Part shown: piece after piece, positions 14,001 through 26,180 of the stretch
Layout of the letters: each line of letters opens with the position of its first letter
Numbering within the stretch: position 1 is the stretch's first letter
Assembly: GCA_025024175.1 (NCBI GenBank)
Contig: QCXZ01000001.1
Location: 40,604,942-40,668,941, forward strand
DNA: 64,000 nucleotides
Source: Rhyzopertha dominica
Lineage: Eukaryota > Arthropoda > Insecta > Coleoptera > Bostrichidae
Direction of reading: 5' to 3'
The notes under the pieces: generated by a model
The model's input: only the letters and a program-made list of their open reading frames with translations
Told to the model about the DNA's origin: nothing
Database searches by the model: none
Position numbers and translations under genes: made by a program

Positions 14001-15142
14001 TTGGCAGGGAACGTTTTAAGGAAAACCAGCCCCTCGACCAGTGGCGGCTCATGACAAGATCTACCGAGTCTGCAGTAAAAACTAGTTGGTCGATATTGTT
14101 TATTTATGAATTAACAAATAATTTTTATACCTTGCAAATTGAGATAACCATGGTCATGGACTTTTGTTATTACCTCAGCAAAAAAATTAACATTTCCAGC
14201 AAAACAAACTACCCGTTCTACTCTACATTCAGGGCGAAGGGCGAGGCATTTTTTTAATAACTAAAGCGTCATATGAAAATTTATAAAAACTGCCTTTCAA
14301 AATAAATTTTACGACATCCCGTTTTTGATTGACCACTTCCAGTATTGGTTACTAAATGAAGAAAATTACCTATCCCACCCTTTCATTTCTTTTTTAAAAT
14401 ACCACCAAAATATTTACCGCCAAGCGTTTTGATATCGATCGTTACTAATTATAACCAAACTTATAATAACAAGTCAAAATGTTCAATGCAAAAGGAGTAA
14501 AATAATTTTATTTAACGATCGGAAAGCTATTCCACCAACGTAACAAATGGTGGTTGAAAATGTTTTGCTGCCGAGAGAGAAAATTTATGATAAAGAAATA
14601 AAAGTGCGAGACGATATTCTAATTTGAGGTTAATCACGGTCGTGTATTGGTAAGTAATTCCACACAAAAGCGCTAATTCTTCGGTCAATTTTCATATCGC
14701 CACAAATTAAAAACATAGCCCAACTGGCTAGAAGTAGCCCAATCTAGAAACTCTATAACTGATTTCGTTATTTCCACGAGAGGACAGCCGATCTATATCG
14801 AGCTCTATCTGAAGTATGTATTCGTCTGAAGTCCGGCAGCCAGCGCTTGGTGGTTGCTAATTTTATTTCCTTCTAGTGCGAAATTCTTCAATAATTTCAG
14901 ATTGACTGAATTTACAAGCACATTAAACACAATATTAATACTCAATAGAAAACAGAACTGTAAATAGTTGATTCAAAAACTTAAAATAATTGAAATAAAT
15001 GCTGAAATCAGCTTTATCGTTTTATGTTGTCTGCCGAATCAAGCACTGCCGAGCCTCCATTTTAACCTCAGGATTCTATATGGGTGCAAGGTTGCGACTT
15101 TGTCCAATTCATAAGGCAATTATGCTATTGCTTTCTTACTAC
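11019..15142. other. no recognisable gene
   Basis: AT-rich DNA with short ORFs. A CAGTGGCGG-like sequence near 14040 resembles the terminus of some hAT elements, and a similar one occurs near 33261, but I could not find a matching opposite end for either. Confidence 0.4.
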
Positions 15143-16567
15143 TCTGTCTGCGGACCTAGCGCTTGGATCATACACACTTACAGGCCGGGCTGTAGCCACG
15201 TTGTACACCCGTACAAATATGATTTTAGCTAAATATTAATTTTACGTAATGTAAAAAATGCACGCTAACTGATTCAAGATATTAACATAATGATACAAAA
15301 TATATTTAATTGATTAAAATTCTGAAATTATTCAGGTAACCCATATATTTTCTAAAGAAATAGATAATTGCGACTGACCTATACAAAACCAATTAGCGGA
15401 AATCTAGACCGTCCCTTTTTATACATTTGAAGCGTTGTATTTACTGATGGCACAATGCCAACGCTTGTAATCGATTGAAGTTTCTAACCAAGGAAAGTTT
15501 TGTTTATTTGAGGTACACTTCAGCCAACTAGATTTACTTAGGAGCAGAGCAAGAATACTTTAGGGTATGGATAATGCTTAGTATATTTCTGGACACGGAA
15601 TCTTGTAACAGTTAATAAAAATTATGATTGTAATATATATAGTATTATAAAGATAAAGAATTTACATTACGCTAAGAATGCACAGTGCAAAGTTGTTTTT
15701 ACTGATAGCTTAAACATGAGGAGTATTAATTTATAATCGAACTGAACAAGGTTAATTCTACATTAGTTGGCATTATTGCTACGACTCTAAATTTGGAAAA
15801 TCAAATGCAATATTCTATCTAAAAGTGTACATGTATACTACTAAAACTGCGATAGGCAGTTAAATTTCCCGTTTACGGCACTAAGATTGATTTCTTAGCC
15901 TCCATCTCGCTCTGGATTTAATGGTATTTGTTTCATAACTGTCTCAGGAGAGAAGCTATTATAAAGTTTTGAAGCGCTGCTCCTACGCTCGTTAAATAAA
16001 TATAAGCATCGTATCCGAATCTCGAATAAATTTTGAGTTCATTATTATCCACGTAACAATGACGAGGCGCGATATTGTTGGTAATGGTTTCTATGGAAGC
16101 TCTTCCTCTGCTACGCATTATTAGCAAGTATGATATTTTTTAATATTTTTTTAGGCTGGACTAAACATATATAAAAGTAAACTTGAGGAATGCTTGACCT
16201 GAAACTGCTAATCACAAATAAGTTTGTTTCTAAACAGTATGTTCGTCTCTATATACTGCAGAGTTTAAATTTACTACCTGCATCTAAGGTTAAATAAATA
16301 ATAATTCCCGACCTTTTATTTTATTTTGGTTGGAGTAGGAGGCGGTAGAGCGTACAGAATGTTTCCATAATCGGCAGAATTTTAATCAAAGAAATATTAT
16401 TTTTCTTATTTCTATGTATGCTTTGTTTTATTATGTTCCGATGTCTTGAAACAACTACCACGCATATTTTCACATTACTGCAAGTTTAATAATTTACGGC
16501 ATACAGCATGGTTGCGCCCTGTTTGTTTTTAAGTGTGTACGATCCAAGCGCTAGGTCGGCAGCAAAG
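15143..16567. repeat. inverted repeat pair flanking ~1.35 kb
   Basis: The segment 15143-15180 (core ACCTAGCGCTTGGATC) returns inverted at 16531-16567 with few mismatches. Weaker similarity continues into the flanks for about 30 bp (gccgggctgtagcca versus its degraded counterpart). The DNA between contains no recognisable protein remnant. This could be TIRs of an unclassified non-autonomous element or two copies of a short repeat in opposite orientation. Confidence 0.55.
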
Positions 16568-17109
16568 AAATAAAATGGGGACAGCGCTCATGGATCTGCG
16601 CGAACATGGTAAATAAGGAGAGAAGGACATAGCATAAGAGCTGCAATGGCTGAGCACATAACGTCAGGAGAAGGACTATGACAGTAAATGAGTCCTAACC
16701 CCAAAGCATCGTACGAGAGATATGGTGACCGCTGCACCCAGTTCGGAAGAACTTCTTTTAGTGGACAACAGCCGTCAGTGTTCAATTTACTATAAGCTTT
16801 ATGTAGTTTTGCTATACAAAATATCACGTAGAAAACGTAATGGAATAAATAGATCGCCAGTCATAAAGTAAATATAATGCAAATAAAATAAAATGATCAT
16901 GAAAATGATTACAGTTAATTATAAGCATTGTAAGTGGGCAAACTTGTACATGCAGTAGACAGTACTCTAGCAATAACAAGTGAAAAGATTTTTTATGTGA
17001 ACCTATTACCTACCTATTACTATTACCTATAGTACCTTTTATTGTATGTACCTGACATTTAACGGCTGTATCTTGTAAACCCCGCTCGCTATCGCTTTGA
17101 GGGAAAATA

Positions 17110-17545
17110 CAGGGTGATTCACATAAGCACCGACGCAAAGCAGGGGCATGTAAGGGAGTCCAAAATATTGCGATTTAACGCAACTAATCTAGATACTAAG
17201 TTGCACCCCTGAGAAGTTATAGGCCTACAAAGTGGGGTTTCAAATTTTGAAAAAGTCAATATATCATTTATACTTGAACTTAGAAGAACCAAATTTGGTA
17301 CACGTTGTGAGTGTAACAAGAGCAGTATTTTAAATTAATTAGAGTTCAGTTTGAATATTTTAAAGGGTTGATAAGGGATGATGCACCCTTAAAATATAAC
17401 AGAATTTTTTAACACGTTGGCGGACTTGAAAAATTGTTATTTTATTTTATGAGAAATTTAATTCCAAAACTTTTTTTACTCTGGCTATTTTTAAAAAAAT
17501 CTTAGGGTTTTCGAGAAAAACCTGAATAACTAAAAACATATATTG
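17110..17545 (+). repeat. left long terminal inverted repeat
   Basis: Pairs with 18720-19055. Matching landmarks include the terminus GATTCACATAAGCACCGAC, the block CACCCCTGAGAAGTTATAGG, and AACACGTTGGCGGACTT, each found inverted on the right. The arms could form a long hairpin if transcribed. Confidence 0.8.
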
Positions 17546-18459
17546 CAAGCCGTTGTTAAAAACAGCTGCAAATTGAATCAATACTTCCACATCCAATTGT
17601 CAAAATAACAATTACGTTTTTATTTCTTATACTATACGATTAGTAATCAGGTTTCGAGCATTTTTTCTTTCTACACATTTTTTTCTAAGACAAACGGTCC
17701 TCCTGATATTATCAAAAATACATAAATTTTTAAAATCTGTTTTTTCTCCAAATATCTCGCAAAGTATTAGCATAACAAAAAAAATACAAGAGTGCTTTCC
17801 TATGAAATATTGGATTTCCTATATAATACCAAAATTAAAAAAAAATCGTACGAACAGGTACCAAAATACGTTTTTTTGGAAATATTTCGAAAATGTCAAA
17901 ATTTTGGATAAATTTTCAGACACAGAAATTTTATTTCCTATCTGATGGTATTTTCATTTTTTGAATATATTAAATATGTTTCGTTTATAAGGATGAATAA
18001 CACTCGCAGTTATACTACTAATCACATACTAAAATGAAAAAAGAAAATAAAAAAATAGAAATTTGCAAAAAGGGTAGTTATCCCCCAATTTCGCACCCTT
18101 CCCGATATCCTACTTACCCCAAAAACAATAGGTCGCTTTGGGTAGTTGGGATCTAAATTTCAAGTTCATATATTAAGTCTTTCGAAAGTTATCGTGTCCA
18201 CAAACAAAACCACAAACACAGACACAACAGACACCCAGACAACAAATTTTTTTGATCAAATTTTGTTTTTTTACGTTTTTGGCCATTTTAAAGCAAATGA
18301 GCAAATAAAAACTTTTGAAAATTTTTTTGGCGATACAATGCATCCCATCGGTTTAATGTGGAAGTAAAATTATCGAAAATTCAAACGATGCCTATGAAAT
18401 TAAACGTCAGACTTGACAATCAGGTAAACTGAACACTAAATTAATTTAGTGTTGTAAAA

Positions 18460-18618
18460 ATGGCCTGGAAGTTTTCATTTAGCGAACAAATTGATATGCT
18501 CTTAGTATTAGGTTTCTGTGAAGGAAACTGCAGAAGAAGCATTCAAGAATATCTGAGAAGATTTCCTAATCGCGTAATCCCTCATAGAGAAACATTTGCC
18601 AATATTTTGTTGTATTAA
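18460..18618 (+). pseudogene. N-terminal helix-turn-helix of a mariner-like transposase
   Basis: A short intact ORF of 52 codons starting at an ATG shortly after a stretch of A. The protein begins MAWKFSFSEQIDMLL and contains LGFCEGNCRRSIQEY and FPNRVIPHRETFANIL. This matches the DUF4817-type helix-turn-helix at the N-terminus of many insect mariner-like transposases, which binds the element's terminal repeats. It ends at TAA directly after that domain, where the linker and DDE domain should follow, so the gene is truncated by deletion. It might make a stand-alone DNA-binding peptide, but nothing shows expression. Confidence 0.7.
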
Positions 18619-18719
18619 AGTATTCTTATTTCAACTTTTTACCTGATTGTTAAATCTGACCTTTAATTTCATAGCCATCGTTTGAATTTACATAATTTTA
18701 AATAACACTGCTACGATAC

Positions 18720-19055
18720 ATGTTTATAGTTTTTCATGTTTTTCTTGAAAACAATAAGATTTCTTTGCAAAATAGGTAGAGTAAAAAAAGTTTTAGAAAT
18801 AAATTCCCCATAAAACAAAATAATAATAAGTCCGCCAACGTGTTAAAAAATTCCGTCACATTTTAAGCGTGCATCATGCCTTATTAACCCTTTCAAATGC
18901 TCGAACTGACCTCTAATTACTTTTAATTACCCACTTTGAAGACCTATAACTTCTCAGGGGTGCAACTTGGTATATAGGTGAGTTGCGTTAAATCTCAATA
19001 TTTTGGACTCCCCTACATGTTCCTGCCCTTGTCGGTGCTTATGCGAATCATCCTG
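18720..19055 (-). repeat. right long terminal inverted repeat
   Basis: Reverse complement of 17110-17545 with scattered substitutions and small indels. Includes the inverted TCCGCCAACGTGTT and CTTCTCAGGGGTGCAACTT blocks and the terminal GTGCTTATGCGAATCATCCTG. Confidence 0.8.
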
Positions 19056-20114
19056 TATATTATCATTACTCCGACAACTAGAGAGAAAATGTCAAAGTAA
19101 TTAAACTTTTAGGTTTTTAAATAGGGATTCTTTGATTCTTAAAAGTTTATTTCCAAGGTATATTTTGTCTGAGAATATTGAGGATGTTATTTATAGTAAT
19201 GCTAAATATGATATTTAGGAAATTAAATATATGGTAGTAAACTTCTCTGGTACATATTATTTTTTACTTCTTAAAGCGATAACTAACGATTTTCAAGTTA
19301 CAACCGCTCCATACGCTTGGCGATTAACCCTGTATATTGACGTAGCTATCACTCGAACAGACAAATGTGCGTGTGAAACATACAAACCTGTCTCTTATTC
19401 GTGCTTTCATTTTAAAATTAAATCGTCTGTTTTGATAATTAGCATTTGTGTATAATTCTGTAAGTTCATCGAAGAGTTGCATTGCTTTAAATAAATTAAG
19501 CAAAATTAATATTACACATATGCATAACAGCCTGTTGCACACTAGGTCTGTTTAAGTGACTTTAATTTCACGCGTTCCGATCAGAATCAGAAATACTGGA
19601 CGATTCGTTGTGCAATTTACAAGCGGTAAACTGTAAACGCTCGAAATGGATCCATGCAAAATTTAAGGTTACAAACAGCACCGTAAAACAGGAGATAAAA
19701 TGCCTTCCGGTGATTTGTTGGATAGTCGTTGTTTACGGCCAGCGAAATGCAATTGCATTCAGGTAGGTAGGTGCCTGCGTATTTGGGGATAAACGGAAAC
19801 CATCCATTAACAACGTTTACTTGCTTAATTAATCAACTGCAGAAAATCGTAGCATGTGCTGCCGTTAAATTTCACGATAAAAATTGGCTACAGTGTATAT
19901 GAAAACCCGCACGTAAGGTATATATAAAACATATATATGCAGATGTTTTTACAGATATCTATCTATATCTGAAAAAGATTTTAACACGAACTATAACAGT
20001 TTAAAATTGTGCTCATGCATGTTTGCCAAACCATACTGATACTGTGAAAGATAATTACTGTCTGAGTTCAGTTTTTAATGAACGTAGAGCATATTTTAAT
20101 GGTGTAATAGGCAT
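19056..20114. other. no recognisable gene
   Basis: AT-rich DNA with a TA-rich patch around 19920-19980. Nothing recognisable. Confidence 0.4.
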
Positions 20115-20276
20115 AAGATGAAATGAACAAGTATTGCCAACCTTGACCGAGACTAGTATTTAAAAGGTCCCGAGTTCAAGTCTCGGTCAAAGCTGGCAAT
20201 ACTTTTAAGATGAAATGAACAAGTATTGCCAACCTTGACCGAGACTAGTATTTAAAAGGTCCCGAGTTCAAGTCTT
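20115..20276 (+). repeat. tandem tRNA-like foldback repeat (SINE-like)
   Basis: A 92-bp unit (20115-20206) is repeated, identical over its first ~70 bp, at 20207-20276. In unit 1 the arm 20131-20154 is the near-perfect reverse complement of 20179-20202, so the unit folds into a long hairpin. The second half contains GGTCCCGAGTTCAAGTCTCGG, which has the shape of a tRNA T-arm with an RNA polymerase III B box (GAGTTCAAGTC); the copy in unit 2 is cut off just after it. There is no complete tRNA cloverleaf, acceptor stem or A box, so this is most likely derived from a tRNA-related SINE and is not a tRNA gene. Confidence 0.65.
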
Positions 20277-21175
20277 TGTGTTTATGAGGGTCCATCGGTA
20301 ATTATCGGTGGCATAATAAGGCTTCAATGAACCAGCCATAAATCAAGTACCAAACAGCCGAACTATGTGCACAGGGTCAACTTCATTTTAAATGCCGATG
20401 GCTGGTTTCTCTTCTCTATTTTAAACTAAGATCAACTCTGTATTTAAAACCTAAACCAATCACATACCTCAAATTAAGGTATTATCATGGTTACCGAGTT
20501 GTTTTTAGCTAACATCAAGTTTAACATAGAGAAAAGAAACAGGTCCTATATAGATTACTCGTGTTTGCTATCTTTTAGGTTAAGTTTGTTCAGTGTTATT
20601 GGTTGTCGACTCACACATAAAGTTTATAATAATAATTATTGTTCATATACAATATTTACAAGATGAGTAGAGATATCTTGATTCATCCATATAGATTTCT
20701 CCGCTCTTTTCAAGCTGGAGATCTCCATAATAAATTAATTAACTTGATATTCTATACTTCAACAATTGATTTGTTTGGACTTGGAATAACTCTACTAGGG
20801 ATATATGTCTTTGCTATCCGTTACACTATAAAAGTTGCTTTCGTTAGTTAGATGTACAAAATATGACCGGTAGGTGGCGGTAGCTTACAGGTGTATAATG
20901 TTATATTTCGTCTTTGGGGAAAATTAGCTTAATTAACTCATTGTATATTTTGACTGGCACGCCTCTCCTGTCGCCTTGGGGTGCCGTATTACTTTAAAAG
21001 GTGCCATCTAGTGGTGCCAATAGGTATTATGTCCAACAAGCTTTAGCGGTAGAACAATACTCTGTATACCCAGTGGCTTAACTACAAAACTAGATATCTA
21101 CCTCGGTACGGACACGAAGAACGCATGACTATAATTCTCATGCGTAGATGTTGACATTTGAAAAACGCATAAATA
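20277..21175. other. no recognisable gene; possible repeat debris
   Basis: Contains ATCGGTAATTATCGGTGG (short internal repeat near 20295) and, near 20995-21030, GTGCCATCTAGTGGTGCC, an imperfect palindrome. I could not delimit an element. Confidence 0.35.
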
Positions 21176-21395
21176 ATGAACATGGAGAACAAGTGCAAAA
21201 CTCCAGATTGCACTAGAGAAACAACTTATGCTGTTTTTCAATCTCCAGGGAATGGAAAGGCTCGTAAGCAGCGGATAAAAGCAGTTGGTGATGCATATCC
21301 TAATCTAGCATTAGGTAAAACTTAATATTTGTAAAAGACATTTCGAACAATCTGATATCGTTGCGTTTGGTCCAATGTATTGTAAACCAGGCTAA
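21176..21395 (+). pseudogene. THAP-type zinc-finger remnant
   Basis: Starting at an ATG the frame encodes KCKTPDCTRET, then YAVFQSPGNGKARKQRI and KAVGDAYPNLALGK. After a one-base frame change near 21317 it continues NICKRHFEQSDIVAFG and ends at TAA. The spacing C-x4-C ... C-x2-H together with the hydrophobic and basic middle is the C2CH signature of the THAP DNA-binding domain, found in P-element-like transposases and in host chromatin proteins. There is no downstream catalytic domain. Either a domesticated gene's exon that decayed or, more likely, a transposon fragment. It differs from the two THAP remnants at 47578 and 52896, so it represents another family. Confidence 0.65.
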
Positions 21396-23441
21396 ATTGA
21401 GAGTATTGAACCATTAACGTGCAAGTATTGACGCATTATCGCCATAATCTTTTGTATAAGGCATCATAGGTATCCACTTTAATAGTAAGGGACCCCATCC
21501 ACATATTTTTATATGCAATGTGATTTATATAGTTAAAAATCAGATAAAGGAAAAACAGCATTTCTTTCTACGAATAAGAATATAAATACTAGTTTCATGT
21601 GCGATTTTTTTATGGTGTCTTATTCACAGTCACATGTTATAAGTAATGATCATGCGGTATGAAGACGTGTTATATGAGTTACAACATGGAATTTATTTAA
21701 TTCAGTACTATGCATGTATGTTTTTGAACTTTTAGTGTCCTATTTGACGTAATTTGGGGTTTCATAGAGCAGTTAAACAAATAAATCTGTGGTGATACAT
21801 AAGTTTTTTAATTTCCGTATTATGATAAGTAATATTATTATATACGGTAATTCTATACTTTTGACATTAAATTAAATGCTCAGTATTTACAGTTTTATTA
21901 CTTGAAATAAAAATAACACCTAAAACGTTTATCCAGTAAACAAGAAATTGTACCAGATTGTCATTTAACTTGTTCAAAATTTATCCACCCTTCATGAAAT
22001 GCCACCCATCGACAATCCGTAAGAACTTGAATTTGCTTGCAGAAATAGGGACGTTACGATATCGGTAATGTTGCATCCTTATAATGGTGTTATCCGTAGT
22101 CTCGACTCATTGCTGTACGAACTTCATATTCACTGTCAAAACTTCTTTTTTGTCTTTAGGTTTAGTACTTCGGATGTCCTTAAAAACTTACGTGCTTCAT
22201 TTGTTCTTGTTTCTGTTCTATTACGGTTTATAATACCGAGCGCAATAGAATGGGGAATTTAAACAATTCACTTTTAATGTGAACATTGTTTTTGGATTAA
22301 ACTTTTCCACGAATTTCTAACCTGCTTTTTTGGCATTTAATAACAGTTATATCGGAAGACATATGAACGTTATCGTTTAGGAGTTTCAGAAGGGGGAAAC
22401 ATATTTATGACTGTTTTAAATCACATACGACACATAATTTGATCTAAATGACAACACTATATTTAAATTTTCCTATATAGNCACTCTCCTTTCAGTAGAG
22501 TACATACTTTTGAACGAGATNTGACTCTGGTACATCTTGCCTGATTACTTTGTCTTTGTCTCTTTAAGTATTTGTCCACAGTGAATGCAATATATTTGCA
22601 GGTTATGAAGTTTGGTTGTAAACACGCACACAGTTCAAACAACACAAGGTGCTGCATTTAAAAAATTTTAAATGCGGCGTTTCTTACCACTTGACATGCT
22701 TCCTTGTAATAAAATATTACGAGTTACTCTAGTCTTTAATGCTATATTTCTGTACAATCACCACCTTTATGTCAGTTTTCTTCACACNTGAATTACTTNT
22801 TCATTTTCATCATTCAATGCAGAATTCCTACANNCATAATTTTGTGATCACAAATAATTGAACTTTNATCATCGATATGAAAAGTTAATAACAAACGCAG
22901 GATTACTTCGAGTTTTTCAGTTACATATAATGTATGTACCATTGGCGATCGTTACTGCTATAGCAGCGTTCACATTTCCCCCTCTGGTTGGCAAAACATG
23001 AAATATACGCATATGTTGTATGGAATGAATGAGTGTGCTGCATTCGCGAAGCGAGCTTACAACAAACGAGTGATACTTTTATCCCTCGTTCCACTGGTAA
23101 AAGCAAATTAATTGATTCCACATGCACGAGAGGGTTCACGTAATCCTGATTTCATTTTGTCGACGCATCTCTTGTCCAATGAAAAAGCAATGAGCAGTGG
23201 ATCTGATGACGCACTAGATGATTTCGAAAAAATGGATGGCTGAAGTTTCATTGCGAGCGCAATCGAATGCCGGGCCTCACAGTGTTATTTGGGAGAAATA
23301 TCATGCGGATTCCGCGCTCAAGCTTCTTTTTGAAACCTGCATTCCACATTTTGTCATTTTTCCGTCTAGGAATTTGCTTGAATTGAGCTGTAATGCTTTC
23401 ATGAGTGTTTTTATGAAATAAAATAATTTCGACTGAACAGC

Positions 23442-23445
<4 letters not shown>
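21396..23445. other. no recognisable gene; ambiguous bases
   Basis: AT-rich. Ambiguous N bases are concentrated between 22481 and 22867, which suggests a difficult or polymorphic patch in the assembly. No protein remnant recognised. Confidence 0.4.

Positions 23446-23481
<36 letters not shown>
23446..23481. repeat. (TA)n microsatellite, 36 bp
   Basis: Uninterrupted TA dinucleotide run of 18 units, flanked by non-repetitive sequence. Confidence 0.95.
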
Positions 23482-23482
<1 letters not shown>

Positions 23483-25279
23483 GAGTAGTTACCGAATTCA
23501 CTGTAAGTGCAAAACAGAGATAAAAATTATTACAAAACGTTTTTATTCAGATCAAACTGGTTAGCAGAGGTTTAAAAATATGTATATAGGTAATAATTGT
23601 TATTACAACTATTATACCTGTACTACCGCTACAATTTACAAATGAAGTCTTCTTTAAGATGACTATTGATAACGATTAGCGAACAGTAATAGATTACCCC
23701 CCCATTTCGTTACATACTAGGGTACTCTATTATATATATACTTACTGATATTGAACTATTTACAATATTAATATTTTTATTTATATGCGTATAAATGCTG
23801 ACATGTATCTGTCGCAAGGAGAAATGTATCATCGATGTAATTGCGCATGGATTTGAGAACTTCCTTTTTCTCTAGCGTGATGCAGGAAAACGACACTGTT
23901 CATATATTTGTTTAAAAAGTTGTTTACCTTTTATATTATCGGGCTTACACAAGCCATCTCTCTAAATCTGCTTTAGCCTCCATAAGTAAGTGTAATCTTA
24001 TTTGATTTTTAATTCGGGAGATTTATCCAATCACAAGCGCAAATGGTTTAATGTTTGCCACTACACATCGATCCATTTTTGTAATTTTGCCTGAAAGAAC
24101 ATAGAGCCTAAAAACAAACTTAACGACTAAGGAATGAAAATATTCGGGCTGTTTATAGCAATAGTAATTTTTCATAAAAAATTAATCGATTTACAGAAAC
24201 TGTATTCTTAAAAAAAATATAAAAGCCCGAGAAAAATGAAGTTAACTTTTTATGATGTTTGACCGAACAATCCACTGCTGTATTTAAACTTTCTGTATTT
24301 GTCCTCGAACGACCAAAATTAATAATAGAATGAGAACACCGCTTAAATTATAGAATTATAACTTGTTTATTTATTATAATAATTGCTTTACAAGTTGCTT
24401 TTATATTCAATCTTTTCGACAATGAAAATATTTTCCTATGCTATATATAGCCTAGCATGTCCGTAAATCTACTACACTCACAGTGTATGAAATTTAATAT
24501 TAATTAACTTTGAGTTATACACATCAATATTTTTTAAATGTTTCTAATATTCCTTAGCTTTCCATTGAGACTGATGAACATTTATGGTTTTACCTGTGGC
24601 GTAAGAGAAGAAAGAACGCTATGGAAAATTAGCCAAACACGTTGAGAAAGTTTAGCACGTGTAATTAATTCCTTAATCCAATTGAAATTTGAAATTTTTT
24701 ATAAGCTTCTTGTAACTAACATTAGTGTTGTTTTATTTTAAAAGTGAAAATTATTTTGTTCATTTAGTTTTAATTTTCTACATTAGTATTTCTAAAACGA
24801 CAGAACCTAAAGTATAATTTCGATGGTGGTGAAGACTGCATGAAAATACACTCAGGGATTCTGAAATATAGGTTATTCTTGTTAAACTATAACATTGATT
24901 CTACCTACACCGACATAATATTTGTGTTTCTACTACTTAGATTTAAGTAAGCACCAAGTATACTACAGTTAGCTGTTTGTTTACTGAATCCACTTGGCTG
25001 TTTACCGCGTGCCACCTATTTTATAATTGCTTTTTCCTGAAATCCGTAGATAGTTAAGCATTGAAGTGTAATTTTACATAAATTCGTCATATTTATGACT
25101 AAACCATTGTACGGTAGGCATTTCTGCTACTCCCGGATATACGCTGGGTTGTAGAGATGACACCTTTGTTGCTAATAACTTTCACTGATTCAACTAGTGG
25201 TACTGATGAGATATTTTATATAAAGGCACTTATTTGTTTCGCAGAATCTAATAATTAATTAGCAGAACTTTTCGGTTCT
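23482..25279. other. no recognisable gene
   Basis: AT-rich sequence with a short run of C at 23697-23703. No ORF or repeat that I can support. Confidence 0.4.
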
Positions 25280-26180
25280 TCTTTGGGATGCTTAGGACTA
25301 GAATAAGAAGGTTTTCAGGGTACACGAAAGCGGTGAATGCTTTTCTTACATGTTTCAGTATTTTATGGTGAATTAGTTCAGCATCAATATTCTTCTTTGG
25401 CTAAGATGCTGTCTGGAATTATGTATATATTTAGAACACCCTTATTTATTGTTTTCCTGTATTTTGCGACTTCTGATCACTGTTATCAATTTTTACTTCT
25501 TTTTGGTGTGATTCTTTACACGATTGTTCTGAAGATATAGCATGGTTTTCCCACTTTAAGCTTATTGCTCACATTCCAAGTAGTGCACTTCTGATTCCTG
25601 CATTTTGCTTAGGTTGTCTTTACGTGAAGATGCCGGCGCGTCTTTGAGTCATTTCATATGTATTTATTCGGTTCACTTGCTCGAACTTATGACGGGGTGA
25701 TCGTGCTCTACAACATATTTCTGGTCTACTTGCATTAGTTTTGTTTTTATCCGAGGCTTTCCTGTTTCTTGTAGCTGTAGTGGTTTTGTTCTCCTTATTG
25801 AAGTCCATAGACAATATTTATTTGTTATTCCTCAGTTCCCCGCCTCTTCATTATTTTTGTCCATTTAGAATGTTATTATATCCCTATCCCGCTGTTCCAT
25901 GTGAACTGTTATTTTCTTGTGTAGCAGTGCTGGTTTTGCCGATCTGATTCGTTCATCTTCCCAAACGCCATCTTGATCGAGGTGGTTTAGGAAAATCCCT
26001 TTGCGTTTAACTGTATTTTCCTGAATGCTGTAGGATTTTATTAGCGTTATTAGCGGTGCTTTACTTATTTTTAGTGATAAAAGCCTACTTCAAGATTTAT
26101 CTACCGATATCCGTGCTATGTTTATTTTCAAGGACTTTTATAGCTTCAGTAAATTGTTTCTATGACTTTATGACACAAGT
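25280..26180 (-). other. strand-asymmetric block, A-rich on minus strand
   Basis: The plus strand is rich in T over about 900 bp, so the minus strand is A-rich. Minus-strand frames yield Lys/Asn/Thr-rich peptides (for example MDFNKENKTTTATR near 25800) broken by stops. A-rich sense strands are typical of retroelement coding regions, so a decayed retroelement gag or ORF1 is possible, but no zinc knuckle, protease or reverse transcriptase motif is visible. Confidence 0.2.

Larger units (their letters stand above)
17110..19055 (+). mobile_element. mariner-like element with long TIRs
   Basis: Begins CAGGGTGATTCACATAAGC after TA at 17108-17109 and ends with the inverted equivalent before TA at 19056-19057, so a TA target duplication is visible. 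The inverted repeats are unusually long for this group: about 436 bp on the left (17110-17545) and about 336 bp on the right (18720-19055). The difference comes from extra sequence in the left arm around 17270-17330. The middle carries the N-terminal part of a transposase (18460-18618) but no catalytic domain. Confidence 0.8.

Noticed and set aside
20166..20186. tRNA gene suggested by a T-arm-like sequence
   Set aside because: No acceptor stem, D-arm, anticodon arm or A box; the sequence is part of a tandem foldback repeat.
23446..23481. TA run as a replication or recombination signal
   Set aside because: A plain dinucleotide microsatellite, common in insect DNA.
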